Shown here one piece after another: positions 41,546 to 53,862 of a stretch of 64,000 nucleotides of DNA (positions within the stretch are counted from its first letter, which is position 1; each line of letters opens with the position of its first letter). Below the pieces are notes generated by a model. It worked only from the letters and a program-made list of their open reading frames with translations. It did no database searches and was not told where the DNA came from. Source of the DNA: Leptoclinus maculatus (taxonomy: Eukaryota; Chordata; Actinopteri; Perciformes; Stichaeidae); NCBI GenBank assembly GCA_032191485.1, contig JAVDOI010000008.1, positions 1,105,501-1,169,500 of the forward strand, written 5' to 3'. The translations under genes were made by a program, and so were the position numbers.

Positions 41546-42169
41546 GGGCTACACGGCAGCAGGGTGAACAGGCTTGGCACCTCACCTCACCGATATCACT
41601 GATGCTCGGTACGATACCAATGAGGTGATATGCTTTTATTTAGTTATTGCTGGCAAATGTTTAAGTCAGTCACCGATAATGTGGCAAACACGACAGCCCG
41701 AGTCGTTGTGTTTTTGGTTTCGCTGGTGTGGCTGCTTGCCTTCGAGATAATTTTAGTTATGAATCAAATCTAATCTGACCCAATGGTGTTTTTGAGAGAC
41801 ACACCTTTTCAAGCACTCTGGAAAGAAAACACCACAATCAGTACAAACATGTCTGAACAATCAGTCTGAATTACGTAACTGATATTTGTGGTCCACACCT
41901 AGAATTTTGCAGATAACCAGGCAATATAAGTTAGTCCACCGTCCACATTCTGACCATCGGAGTGGCTTGTGGTGAAATCCTCCTGGCTGTAAGGTATAGT
42001 ACAAACATTTGTATCATTTGATTCTGTTAATTAAAACTTTTCAAGTGCTTCCTAATGCTTAATTAATATTTATAAATATATTTTATTCAAAATAAGTTAC
42101 CTTGATTAATGCATAATTTTTTATTATATATTTTACACATTTTGCTAGATTGCTCGTCCTACTGCAAGA

Positions 42170-43156
42170 ATGAAGGCTGGTCTGCTTTTCTGCTTTACCT
42201 TGGTGTCTGTCACGTGAGTATAATATTAAAGTTTTGCAGCCAAAGTAGAAGAATAGATTTTTAGGCTGCAACTTCTTGAACATCACAAAACCTTGTTCTA
42301 AATCAACAGCTTTCTGTGCCATGGAAAAGATCCTTTCTTCAATGACGATGAAAAGCTCGTACTCCCGGGGTCCTACAATATTCCATGGATGGCGGCCATT
42401 GAGGCTTACCGCAGCCTCTCTCTCCTCACCATCCCCGGTTCCCATGACAGCATGTCCCTGTACGGAGGACCGGGGGCCAAATGCCAGGCCTGGTCCCTGA
42501 AAGATCAGCTCAGGGCCGGCATTCGATTCCTTGATCTCAAGGTGTTCGGGCTGGATGACACCCTCTATGTCTTGCATGGAGTGATGTACCAGCACAGCAC
42601 TCTCAAGGATGTCCTAGACACTGTCCGAGCCTTCCTGTCAGAGTTTAAGAGTGAGGCTGTGCTTATCAGAGTCCAACCAGAGTCTTTTGAGAAGGATACC
42701 ATCAATCACATGGTGCAGAGTCTCATTGGCAATGACAAAAATGTCTGGGTGGACTCTGGAATGCCAAATATCGGTCAGATCAGAGGGAAAATTGTGTTTG
42801 TACAGAAGAGCACCTTCACACTAGGGATTCCCTTCATAGAGACAAACGGGAAAAATATCAAAGAGGTTACCGACGTTAAAGATAAAGACAACAGATTGAT
42901 CAAGCAGCTGAACAAAGCCACCGAAGCTTGGGGAGGTTATAATGTTGTTGTGACTTTCAGTAGCGGCTCTGGGATTGGTACTTTCTGGGGAATGTTTCTG
43001 ACACCAAAGAGAGTGGCTGAAAAGGTAAACCCCTGGCTCAATGAGTACCTGAGACAGTATTATCCTAATCAGCACAGACCAGGCTTTGGTGTCATTGCCA
43101 TGGACTTCCCCGGCATTGATCTCATCCAAACTGTTATCAATTTGAACTGGTGGTAA
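42170..43156 (+). CDS. Secreted PI-PLC X-domain protein (1-phosphatidylinositol phosphodiesterase-like)
   Basis: Two coding exons, 42170-42213 and 42310-43156, total 891 nt and encode 296 aa. Exon 1 encodes most of a signal peptide (MKAGLLFCFTLVSVT). The rest is a single bacterial-type PI-PLC X domain. It has TIPGSHDS with His60/Asp61, GIRFLDLKVF with Asp90, VLHG with His104, and VIAMDF with Asp280. By analogy with the Bacillus enzyme, His60 and His104 are the general base and acid. The enzyme type cleaves phosphatidylinositol and GPI anchors without calcium. Lys92 stands where Bacillus PI-PLC has the catalytic Arg69, so activity may be altered. AATAAA at 43269-43274 gives a short 3' UTR. Fish carry genes of this type; I do not know an accepted symbol. 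Confidence 0.88.
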
Positions 43157-43268
43157 TTATGTACCGTTGTGTGTTTGAGAGGTTGAGGGTTTGGATCTAA
43201 ATGGATGTTTCCTGTATCTTTCCCACCACTTGTCTCTGTAAACACTTTGATGGAACTGAATTATTGGA

Positions 43269-43274
43269 AATAAA
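43269..43274 (+). terminator. Polyadenylation signal of the PI-PLC gene
   Basis: AATAAA about 113 nt after the stop codon, followed by AT/T-rich sequence. Confidence 0.7.
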
Positions 43275-43309
43275 ACATTTTGGCAATCACATTTGTTTTG
43301 AAATCCTCC

Positions 43310-43700
43310 TTTACAAGTAAAAATACAGGCATTCAAAATCTCACTTTAGTAAAAGGACATACGTACCATCAGCAACATGTATATCAAAAGTGACACGTTA
43401 TACCAAGTGGCTGCTGTCAATAATATTATTATTATTATTATTACAGCTTCATACATGTGTAAACATCTTTTAACGTAGCGTATTGAGGATATTTCAACAT
43501 GGGTCGTTTAATCAGAATGGATCATATTTGAAAAACAAGGCCTAATGTAAAAGAAAAATAAATGTAATGATATAACTTATTATAAATGTAATGACGTAAA
43601 AATGACAATACTTCCCTTTTGGAATGTTGTGAAATCTGAGTATAAAGTAGCATAAAATGCAAAATCTCAAGTAAAGTATCCAAGAATCCCCAAATTGTTC
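43310..43700. repeat. Weak copy of the AAGTA-type dispersed repeat
   Basis: Contains TACAAGTAAAAATACAGGCATTC, TGAGTATAAAGTAGCATAAAATG and CTCAAGTAAAGTATCC, recalling the repeat at 41120-41545. The middle is diverged, with an (ATT)n stretch near 43423-43442. Confidence 0.4.
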
Positions 43701-43832
43701 TAAAGTAATTTGTTACGCCTTTAAATAAAAGGAGTGTTCCTCAGGGAAGGGTTGAGCTTCTGCTTCAGGACGAGGGGAGGTCACATGGTGCAAATCTTTC
43801 CTCCTCCTCCTCCTCCCCCAAATATTAGTACA

Positions 43833-44490
43833 ATGAATTCCCAGACGGACGCAGTTTTAGGAGGAGCTCAACCAAAAGGCACTGCTTTGCAGCCAAAATA
43901 CAGGTAAGACACATTAATATTAGAAAATATCAGTGATCTTTTATTTTATATGTAATGTATCAAACATGTTTTAGGTTGAGAAAAATGTGTTTACTGTATG
44001 TTTAGGATATTTCAAACATGATTGAAACAGGATTTTATAACTAAGGACATTGTTTTATTCATCATGCCATTAATTATCTCAAACTATTTTCTCCATGAGG
44101 TGTTGGTATACAAGATATCCGTCATGTTTCATAACTTTATCTTTTGGCAAAAGAAAAGATGTTTCCGCCATGTAGGTGGAAGAGAAAATAAAATAATAGC
44201 TCTTACTGAGAATCTTATCAACTTATCAAAAGTCTCAGCACCTGTTGATAAGATTGAGAGCTGTTTGTTAAGATGTGTTACTTCATTCACTTTTCCAAGA
44301 CTGCATTGGAGAACAGCTCTCCACACTTTTGCCCTGGTTCCTCCTAAACCTTCCTCATATGTGACCACACATTAATGTAAGCTTCATTGTGTGTGACTAC
44401 ATGTTTGTGTGCTTCTCTTTTCAGAGCATTGGCGACCCAAATCTCTACAAACGTCCCCTGCTGAAGGAGCTCTATTCTATGATATCATGA
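43833..44490 (+). pseudogene. Remnant of an MS4A/TMEM176-like gene (last exon plus possible first exon)
   Basis: A clean acceptor (TTTTCAG) at 44424 precedes a 22-codon exon at 44425-44490. It encodes SIGDPNLYKRPLLKELYSMIS and a stop, closely matching the last exons of the two downstream genes (KMGDPELYKPLLEEV.. and ..DDDIYQPLLKEV..). Upstream, 43833-43903 resembles a 5' exon with donor CAG|GTAAGAC, but its 23-codon frame does not resemble MS4A starts and may be 5' UTR. No exons for the four membrane segments lie between. I read it as a degraded third array member, or an alternative end left by duplication. Confidence 0.55.
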
Positions 44491-47254
44491 GTCCTATAAA
44501 AGTCCAACAAACAAAACATAATAAATGCATCATATAATAATGTTGCCTTCAAGAGGTACTTGTAAGTACAAGTTATCGTGCTGTAACTGTAAACTGCTTT
44601 GAGTGTATATCATTATTGCGGTTATTTAAAAAAATGAACCGTAATATTTGTTTATGTTTTATAGTACAAATATAATAGTATTGTTCATCTATCTTTATCA
44701 GATTTACATAATTATCAAATATAAAGATGTGTCTCAAAAATTCTGTGTAAGATGGGCTCCTGATTGTTCATCTGTAAATATTCATGTATTTATTTTCTTG
44801 TGTGTTTAGCTTCAGACACCACTTAAGTCAGTTTCATGTCACATTAGTAGACCTGCAGCTATCCGTTTAAAAAAAAAAAAGAAAGATTCCAGATCTTAAA
44901 ATGTTACTGTTTTTAGCCACATAATTAATTAAAATAAAAGGGATTTCTCCACATGGACTATTTTTCTGGCAGTGCCAGAAACTCCTGGAAACTGCATTTG
45001 GAGAAAATGTATAACAGACATAATATATAACTGAACAGTTAAATGAACAAATAATAAAAATAATAGGGCAGGGTTGTGTTGGACTTTTGGACCTCTGAAC
45101 TTCTGGCTCCGGCTCTGCATGTCACTGCTGTATTCTCTTGTTTTTAGCTTGTAAAAGTAGCTTTTTATCAACAAAAAGTACATGTATCTTTCTGTTCAGC
45201 TGAATGTGCAAGTAAAGGGTTAAGCTTGTTTACAGTTCCTAGAGGGAGGTACTTCTGGTAACAGGTTGGCTCTCTTCCACATCTGTCTATGCTCGTTCCT
45301 CTCCTTCCTTCTTCCAAACAATAACTGCGCAACAACCGTTCTTTCAGCCACACTTTGTCAGGTGGAGTGCAATAGTTTCAGGTTTTTCTTCCACTCTAAC
45401 AGACACAAACAGGTACGTATTTTTGTCATGTTTGATTCAGTTTGTAAAGGAACAGAATTCAATTTTAGCCAGTCCTTATTATTTATATGGCCCTGTACTG
45501 CTACGTAAGTGAATCCATACATTTAAGACATTCAGAAGTCATCAAACGTGTTAATGGCTGAATATTTCAAGTTCGAACACCCCAGAGGATAGCTCAACTT
45601 CTTGGCAACTTATCAGGGGAGAAAACTTGTATGTCAGGCGGGTATTAAGCAATAAAAATGACGACTTAATGAAATGGAGTACAGGAGATTTGTGTTTATC
45701 AAAGGAACTCGGGCAAAATCCAAGATGGCGCGTAACGTCTTCAGGGCTCAGTGCTGCTAATGGAGGCTGGAAGCTATATTACTACAGTACATGTTAAACT
45801 AGACCTATTGTAGCACTTTACAAAATAATAGTAGCTCTTTTCGGAGTGAATTAGTGTTTCTGTCAAACTGTTTTGAGGGTGAAGTGCATGTCGATGTTCT
45901 GATAATGCAATACAGCTTCCGACCACCGGTGGCAGCACTGAGCGCAATGCTGCTGTGCGTGAGAAAGGAAGAAGTAGGCGTTAACTTGTGATGTTTACTT
46001 CAAGAAACAGCTCCTGCAGCGTGTCGGTGTCGTAGGTCTCTGCTTCTGCACACTCCTGGTAGGTCGCGCGGAGAAGTTTCATCTTCAGCATTCTTCCGCA
46101 TGAGTACTAGCGATCTCAAACGGTTGCTTTTTCTCCTTTAACACAACTAGTTCCGGGACCGTAATACTCTGGGCCAGGACTAGAAAAGGATGTGGCTGAA
46201 TAGACGCACTTGACCTACATAATGCTTGCAAACCTTGTTGTTAACGAAACCAGTTGCACCATTTTATAAGCACAGCATGTACTCATGCACACTCAGTTGT
46301 CATTTTATTTTGTATGCAGTCTAATACAACAGCCATGCAATACATTCTACCTTCATATCATAAAAAAAAGTTTTATCAGCAGATAAACAGCAGAGCTTGT
46401 GATATCCTGATTTTTCAGTCCTAAAAATGCTGAATCGTGCAATTTCCTAAAATGCATCTTGATGGCATATTTCATGAGATCCATCCTGTCTGGTAAATAC
46501 CACCGTCTTTTGAATGCCAAGTCCCCCAGTTTATAACAAGGGCTTTTTGTTACAGTCTCTAAATCTTTAGCCTAAACTGAGATAACCCTGATGGGTTGTA
46601 CATCTCTTCAGACTTTAGCTACCGATAAGGTTATTAGACATTATAGGCCTATAACTGTTTCCACAGGTCCATTAACTTCAATAACAAACGCACCTCTTAA
46701 TATAAGTCTGCAAAGCATAAAGTGTGATGCTGCTGGAAGAGATCATGCATTAGAACAAAGACTACTCATCAGATTGCACTACAATAGCCCATTAAATTAC
46801 TATAACATTTAGTAATTCATTAATTATAGTTTCTTTTGGTATAAATTCGTACATCCACCCCTAATCTATCAACACAAATTACGTTTTTGTAAATTACATG
46901 AGGACATATTTTATACAATATATTACTACAATAGTTACATCATTTATAATTTACTGTTTAATGCACTATAGTGGAAAAGGTGTTGTGCACATATAGTTTA
47001 ACAGCCCCAGTTGCAACAGTTAAGGGTTTGGAAATTTGGCAGGGAGCTTACCAGAAAATCACTCCCAGATTCCTGGGCAATGCGGCTGTGGAAACTGTGA
47101 TTAGATGACACACCAGCACACATACTTTAACCATAAGATTCAGCAAATATTTAGTTTAAATGTTAAGGAATCTGCATAATTAACCATGACCTGGTACAGA
47201 TAATTCAAAGTGTCTATACTTTCTTGTCTCTTTTGTTCTACAGAAGCCGGCAGG
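44491..47254. other. Intergenic/5' region of the first MS4A-like gene
   Basis: Mostly non-coding. A likely untranslated first exon ends at about 45411 (CAAACAG|GTACGT), preceded by a C/T-rich stretch from about 45275. A YY1-like CCAAGATGGCG lies at about 45719. No other gene is seen. Confidence 0.4.
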
Positions 47255-50200
47255 ATGTCTGTGACCATGACCAAGGCTGAGGGGGTCACTATGTTCACTA
47301 TGACCTCTGACCCCCAAAGTGTTCTTCCTCCACTGTGCCAAATCCTCAAAGGCCTTTGCTACAGCCCTGTGTGCTGCTCTCTGTCTCAGAACCTGAGGAG
47401 GGTCCAGAGAAATTCCCAGTCAGTGCTGGGGGTGAGTTACGACCTTAATTATGTCTTAACTTGCTCTGAGGACTTCTGCTTCAAAGCTTGTGGATGCTAC
47501 ATTGTATTTTTTTAAATGTACTACTTTTTCTTTCCCCACTCAATTCTGATTTCAACTTTAAGTAAACAATTTGTGAAATAAGTCAAAAGCTGCACGTTTT
47601 TGTCGTGATCACATTTTTAAGAGTTTTTGTCGGTGAGGTTCTGTTTATATACCTGCATTTAGAAAACAACACCATGAAACTATGAGAGAAGGTGGTCCAA
47701 TAACAGTAACAGTCTGTTCTGCACCTCACGGTTGCTCTCCAATGAACCAAAACAGTGTCACCTGGTAACTGCAGTCATACTGTACAGGTGTTGGTCGTTC
47801 ATGCTGCGTTTCCTCCTCCGCAGGCTCTGCACATTATGGTTGGGTTGCTCAACATCGGCCTTGGACTGATCCTTCTTTGTAGTCACGTTGGCTCTTGGTA
47901 TCAGATGGATTCAACCGGGTTTCCTTTTTGGCTCGGAGGATTGGTAAGCAACATAATGTTGTACTTGTTCTTTTGTGTCCTAACACAATTCCTACAGAGT
48001 TTTCCTTAAAAAAAAGTTCATCTGTTCTCCCAAGTCTGTCCCAAAGTTATAGTGATGACATAGACAACTTTAATTGGGCTGTTCAGTTGATTCCAAGGAG
48101 ATCCACCGAACAGCTTTTCCGGATCAGAATCAGAAGCAATGTTTTATGCTAAGTAGGTTTGCACATACAAGGATTTTGTTTTGGTGCATAACAGTAAACA
48201 CAGTGTAGTAATCAAGAGGGTGAAAATGTACAACATAAACCGTGGGAGATCTGTACAGTTTTCTGCTGCAGTGTGCAATATATTGACCAGGGTATGGGCA
48301 AAAGTTGACATTGCATGTGGGGGGATATTAAAGATGTGCGTCCATGTAACATATAACTTCTGTCATCCGGGACAGTCTGGATACACACCCTGAACTCACT
48401 TTGAAGTGTCAAATGACATGAAATCCAGAGCCCCAGAGCCAATCTCAGAGCCAATCCTAAGCATATTTTAATTGTACTATGTTTTGACTATTTTACAGAA
48501 TTCTGCCTGAACCCAAGTAGGGCTGGGCAACATATAAATATGATATGGATGTCGTGATATGAGACTAGATATCGTAATATGGCATAAGTGTTGTCTTTTC
48601 CTGGTTTTACAGGCTACATTACAGTAAAGTGATGCCATTTTCTGAACTTACCAGACTGTTCTTGTTCGTCTAGTTTCTCTCTTGCTGCTCAAAATGCTGT
48701 TCACTCAGTCAAAGATAGAAATGACACATATGGATTTTAGTATTTGTGTGGAGGGGTGAATGTTTACGTTTTTTTTTTGTCTTTTCTCTCTCTAGATGAT
48801 GTTGTTTGGCATCGTTGGCATTTTGTCTGAGAAGTACCCCAGTCCATGTCTGGTGAGTAGTTCATCCTTAAAAGTACTTTTTCATTTGACTGTCATAAAG
48901 TAGTCTTATTTTATTTCACGACAAATACAATGGAGGAGAATTCTTTACATGGAATATCTAATGTTTCTCTGCCGGAAGACCTGGAAGTGGAATTTGCCCT
49001 CCGGTTTTGGGAGTGAGTCTTTGCCCCAAGCGAGGGAGATCTCGGTGTCTTGTTCACAAATGAGGTTAAAATGAAGCATGAGATGGACAGCTGGTTCGGT
49101 GCAGCGTCAGCAGTGATGCGGGCGTTGTGATGAAGAGAGAGCTGAGCTGGAAGACAAAGCTCTTGATTGACCAGTCCATCTACGTTCTAACCCTCAACTA
49201 TGGTCATGAGAATGAGATCACTGTTACAAGCAGCCGAGATGAGCTTCCTTTGTAGGGTGGCTGAGCCTTAGAGATAGGGTGAGGAGCTGTAGACACCCAG
49301 AGGGAGCTCGGAGTAGCGACGCCGCTCCTTTGGGTCAAAAGGGGCCAGTTCAAGTGATTCGGGCATCTGATCCGAATGCCTCCTAGACGTCTCCCTTTAG
49401 AGGTTTTCCGGGTACATCCAACTGGTAAGAGGCTCCGGGGTAGACCCAGAACACGCTGGAGGTATTATGTATCTCATCCGGCCTGGGAACACCTCAGGGT
49501 CCACCAGGAAGAGCTGGAAAACATTGCTAGGAAGAGGGACATCTAGAATACTCTGCTTAGCCTGCTGCCCCCGGCGACCTGACCCCGAATGAGGTGGAAA
49601 AGATAATGGATGTCACATATCCCTTAGGAATACACACACCCACATTGCCTCATAAGTATACAGTATGTATTTTCATCAGAGAAGGTACAATATAGGTTCA
49701 GTGTCTTGCTCCATGGCACTTTGGCCGAGTAGCAGGTGATTCTCAAAATGAATACCAGCCACCCAGCTGTGGAGGATGAGATCATCTGTGGCTTTTTGAA
49801 TTGCCTGGTGTGTTTTTGTGTCTCGTATTGTAGGTCATCGTCAATGTGATCCTGAATCTAGCAGGAGTGGCCTTGTCCATTGCAGCCATCGTACTCTACA
49901 GCATCAATATAGGAAGAATAAGTCTGTGGTCGATGTGTAGAAATTATGGTTACTATCACGATTCAGGCTACCGAGACAGCACAGCTCCGACTGCATCTCC
50001 TGGGGAGAAGTACATGACGGAGAAATGCTTGGAGGGCAAGGAGCTGGTTCTGGTAAGTGTGGATAATGTCTGCCCAGCCGTCACAATGAAAGTTACCATC
50101 AATGATAACCATTTACACAGTTATACCAAGTGTGAGAGTGAGTTTATAACAGGCTTTAGGGAGAATAAACTAATGAATATAAACAAGTGATGAAGTAATT

Positions 50201-50710
50201 AATCCATCAACTAATCACCAATGATTATTTATTGAAGTTATTCATCAAATGAAAATGCCAAACATGAGCGGGTTTCAGCTTTTCTCTTTTTTTAATGCGA
50301 TTGTAAACTGTAAACATTTGAAGGAACTGGGCCAAGTAAGAACAAATGTGTTTGAATATTATTGTTAAGTTAACTCTGTTTTCTTGCGTCCCACCAGATG
50401 ATTTTGAGGAGCGTGAGTGCTCTGCTGATTGTCCTGTCGGCCCTGGAGCTCTGCCTCGTCATCAGCTCTGTCGTCTTGGGGATCAAGGCTCTGAGGAGCA
50501 GTGAGAAGGGAGAAAAGGAGGTAAGAGTTTGCACATTCACATCTTAAACCAGGTTTTTTTATCTCTTTTTTTTTTTTTTTGAGATTTGAGTATTTATGCA
50601 AATTTCGATTATCGGCTTCACTGATATTATTTTTCTCTTAATAGAAGATGGGTGACCCAGAACTCTACAAACCACTGCTGGAGGAAGTCACCAGTCACCC
50701 CACAGCCTAG
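47255..50710 (+). CDS. MS4A/TMEM176-like four-span membrane protein, copy A
   Basis: Exons 47255-47431, 47824-47943, 48796-48852, 49834-50052, 50398-50520, 50645-50710. All are phase 0 and encode 253 aa. The cytosolic N-terminus is MSVTMTKAEGVTMFTMTSDP. Membrane segments lie at about 60-80 (ALHIMVGLLNIGLGLIL), 92-110 (FWLGGLMMLFGIVGILSE), 119-142 (VIVNVILNLAGVALSIAAIV) and 196-223 (SVSALLIVLSALELCLVI). The loop between segments 3 and 4 is large (about 143-191) and has Cys residues. The tail DPELYKPLLEEV carries a YxxL-type sorting motif. The topology and the PSPCL motif after segment 2 fit the CD20-like (MS4A/TMEM176) superfamily, often expressed in leukocytes and in mammals acting as channel or trafficking modulators. 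Exon 1 starts just after an acceptor, so the 5' UTR is split. Confidence 0.85.
48517..48670. repeat. Dispersed fish repeat (GGGCTGGGCAACATATAAAT..)
   Basis: Begins AGGGCTGGGCAACATAT and contains CGTGATATGAGACTAGATAT and AGTAAAGTGATGCCATTTTC. I recognise it as a fragment of a very common teleost repeat. It lies in intron 2 of copy A. Confidence 0.55.
48960..49612 (+). mobile_element. Decayed LINE 3' end in intron 3 of copy A
   Basis: Reads like a non-LTR retrotransposon 3' end. It has CATCTGATCCGAATGCCTCC, then an interrupted frame for GRPRTRWRYYVSHPAWEHL and a stretch equivalent to QEELENIARKRDI, and ends CTGCTGCCCCCGGCGACCTG. Stops and indels abound. Orientation is that of the host gene. 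The family is probably Rex/L2-like, named from memory. Confidence 0.7.
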
Positions 50711-51123
50711 ATACCACTCATGATTTACACAACTTTAGCCTGTACGGTCTCTGCCAAACTTCTGGGTCTTTTACTATAAGGGTTGCTTAAAATGTTTTGC
50801 ACTTCACTTTTAGAGTATTTTGTCTAATAACATGCACTAGATTGTATATGCTGCTTTCCATTTCATGCTCTGTTGATGTTTTAAAAATCTGCTCCCTTTG
50901 ATTATGATTTCCTATCGAGTAATGTGCCTTACAGTCAGCTTGTTTGTAGGTGAAAGGGAGGTTCATGCACATGATGGGCTTTTTGTTTGCTATTTTACAA
51001 TATGAAGCCATGAAATAGAAGTGAGAATTATAAAGTGTGGGGTGAAGGAGATTATATATTTTGAAAAGGTAATTATATTCCCCCTTTTTGAAATGCTGTT
51101 TCTGTACTGAAAAATGAAAGTTA

Positions 51124-51129
51124 AATAAA
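51124..51129 (+). terminator. Polyadenylation signal of copy A
   Basis: AATAAA 414 nt after the stop codon at 50710, giving a 3' UTR of about 0.43 kb. Confidence 0.65.
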
Positions 51130-52135
51130 ATGATTACACTCTGCTCAGCGGTGTCAATCCAACTGATGTGAATATCCACCCAAAGCACTTACACTACATC
51201 TCATAATTCACCCATTCACACACTGATGTCAGGGCTACCTTTGAGGGAGCCACCTGCCCATCAGGATTAAACGTATTCACATTCATACACAAAAGCAGTT
51301 CAGGAGCAAGTTGGGGTTCGCTTCGATTGGAGGACGACCCGCTCCAGCTCTGAGCCACAGCCGCCTTGTGTTTGGCTAACACACTGCTGAGTAACACACT
51401 TCTTCGTTGCTACTTTGCACCCACAAATACAAATACAAGTCCATTTATTACAATTTACAGTCCAAAACCCCCACTGTGTCTGCTGGGGTTCAGCGATGCA
51501 CTCAACTGTGTTTTTTACTTGGGGGGGGGGGGCGGTTAAGAGCAGTGAGTGAGGAGTTAGCCGGCAGTCAATGGCAGTATCAATAAGAGTAAATAAATAA
51601 TTACTCTTAACCAGCTACAGTGAGCCAAATGATGCCAAATTTGTTGGTTTTAATTCAAAGTCTTAGAAAGATTCGGGGCCTTTTGGGTGTCAATTACTAG
51701 ATGGAATTGTGGCATGGGTTAATTATAAAGATGACCTCATACTTAATATTTCAAAAGGGCTTTCTCGATATATGTCTACCGTCATATTAAACACACAGAT
51801 GAAAGTTTCTTCAATAGCAGCACCTGTGTTATATTTATTAAAGTGCAGCGTTGATTTCCTTTTTTTTTTTTTTTTTTACAACTGATGAAGAAGAATCCAA
51901 CCCCGACCCACCGCACAGCCTTCTGGTTGTTGTAGTCCTATAAGCCGCATAACGTTCACATTTCTCAGTTTCTTTCTCTGGATGAGCATTACCCTCACAG
52001 ATCAGGGTACTTGTGTAATCTGACAGGGAATTTCCAGTTTCTCCTTTTGTTAAATTGCACAATCACACCAGACCTGTTCCTGCTGAAAACATTTTTTTGC
52101 AAGGCTTAGCAAAAAATATATTAGCAAATAATTTG

Positions 52136-52138
<3 letters not shown>

Positions 52139-52178
<40 letters not shown>

Positions 52179-52334
52179 ATATATATATATATATATATAT
52201 ATATGACATCTTTATATATTACAATACAAAGGTATATACTGTATATGTGTGTATGTATTTATATGTGTATGTGTGTATATATGTATACATATATATATAT
52301 ATATGTATATGTATATATAAAGTATACTTACCTT

Positions 52335-52365
<31 letters not shown>

Positions 52366-52435
52366 GTATATATATAACATCTTTATATATAATATATATA
52401 TAATATATATGGTAATATGTTATATTACCATACAA
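52139..52435. repeat. Compound (TA)n / (TATG)n microsatellite cluster
   Basis: Several long TA arrays interleaved with TATG and TGTGTA variants. It includes a partial duplication: CATCTTTATATATTACAATACAAAGG at about 52207 and similar sequence at about 52378-52438. Open frames across it are repeat artefacts. Confidence 0.95.
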
Positions 52436-53119
52436 AGGTAAGTACGCTTTTATTTTGAAGATCAACGGAGCGACAGGAAGTACCAGTGTGTTGCTACATA
52501 AACTACTGTCGGAGTTACTGCAGTCGCGAGCCAGGTGGGTTCTTTCACACAAAAACACATAATTCATAATGATTTGATCTTCACATTAAGACAACCTGTT
52601 TACTGAGCTCTTAACTGGATTTTATAGATTTCTTCATGCTAATCATGTTTTTTGGTCTGCAAAAGAGAGAAGAATTATGGAAAGAAAATGTTATTAATTG
52701 TCTATTTTATTTTATTTTGCCGTTTTAAACACTTTTCATGTTTGTGTTGTTGGTTGATATTTTAAAACCCGATGCCTCCTTTTATTCACTTTTTATTATT
52801 CATCCTTTTTTTGTTTCGCTTTCGGAAAGACTAGGAAGTGCAGCACTTTAAACTGTCTGACTCTGTGAACCTGCAAAGTCTTACTTTCAACACCGATTTA
52901 TAGCCCACTCGCTTTGTACCCTTTAAATGTGTCAAAATATTTCAAAAACGTGCTGCTTGATGTCACTGTAAATTATTCAATTAATCACGTTTCACTGGTT
53001 TTCATTTACCGTAATCTCAACTCCTCAGGGGAGGGACTTCTGCTTTACACTGGGAAAAAAACAAAAACGTTTTGCTTTGGCAACTGAAACAGCTAGACCA
53101 TATCTATGTATAATCTAAC

Positions 53120-53425
53120 GTTATAATTGATGATTAATCTGTTGATTATATTCTTGATGAATGGATAAATTGTTTTTCACTATTTTCTGACATTTTATAG
53201 ACCAATAAAATGCTCACAGAGCCCAAGGTTGCATCATGCTGTGTTTTGTCTCACCCAAAATATTCAGTTTGCAATATTAGGAAACAGAGAAAAGTAACAA
53301 GTCGTCACATTTGAGAAGTTGGAACCAGAATATTATTGTCATTTTTAAAAAGAGACAAACTGTTAATCAATTATCCAACCAGTTGTCAATTAGCCTCTGC
53401 TTAATCAACTAATGTTGCAGCTCCA
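53120..53425. repeat. Dispersed fish repeat ending TAATGTTGCAGCTCC
   Basis: Contains TTGATGATTAATCTGTTGATTA, TTTTCTGACATTTTATAGACC and ATTCAGTTTGCAATATTAGG, and ends AATCAACTAATGTTGCAGCTCC. It is the same general repeat type as 16682-17008, in the opposite orientation. Confidence 0.6.
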
Positions 53426-53862
53426 AAGCACATGTAAGTAAGATTGCACATCTACATCTCTGGTGTTAGAAACGTTTGAATGTGAGTGCCAGACTGGGGG
53501 GGGAGCAGGTTTGTAAAAAGAAAAAGTAAATACGTGTTTGTTCTGGTTCTTCACGATAGTAAACTCTACAACTTTACATGATAAATGGCTTTTTGTAGTT
53601 GTTTTATGTCTCTTTGTGATCATTTAACATCTCTCTGTAGTTGTTTTGTGTATCTTCTAGTTAACGTTTCTATGATGTACGTTTTTGTTACTTTAATTCT
53701 CCGATCTACCTCTTTGAATGTCCCTACGGTGTTTGTATTGTGATGTATGTGTGAATGAGCTGCCCTAACTCTGCCAATTCCCCCCCCAACGGGATTAATA
53801 AGTACTCCATCTAACCAGCCGTCCATCCCAAACATCTCCATGTCATGTTACAGGTGTGAGAG

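Larger units (their letters stand above)
51150..53862. other. Intergenic region between MS4A-like copies
   Basis: No convincing coding exon. It includes a G-run near 51521-51532, a T-run near 51859-51877, the TA-rich microsatellite cluster at 52139-52435 and a dispersed repeat at 53120-53425. A possible untranslated first exon of copy B ends near 52533 (GAGCCAG|GTGGGT), but this is weak. Confidence 0.4.

Noticed and set aside
42083..42595. 170-residue minus-strand frame
   Set aside because: It is antisense to the PI-PLC gene, which has matching catalytic motifs and splice sites on the other strand.
42170..43156. Bacterial contamination carrying a PI-PLC gene
   Set aside because: The gene has a spliced signal-peptide exon, GT..AG intron and AATAAA, and sits in fish repeats.
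44022..44375. 117-residue frame as the missing body of the third MS4A-like gene
   Set aside because: It has some hydrophobic stretches but no match to the MS4A-like blocks or exon pattern of copies A and B.
52055..52441. 128-residue Tyr/Ile-rich frame
   Set aside because: It is only the (TA)n/(TATG)n microsatellite cluster translated; no coding signal.
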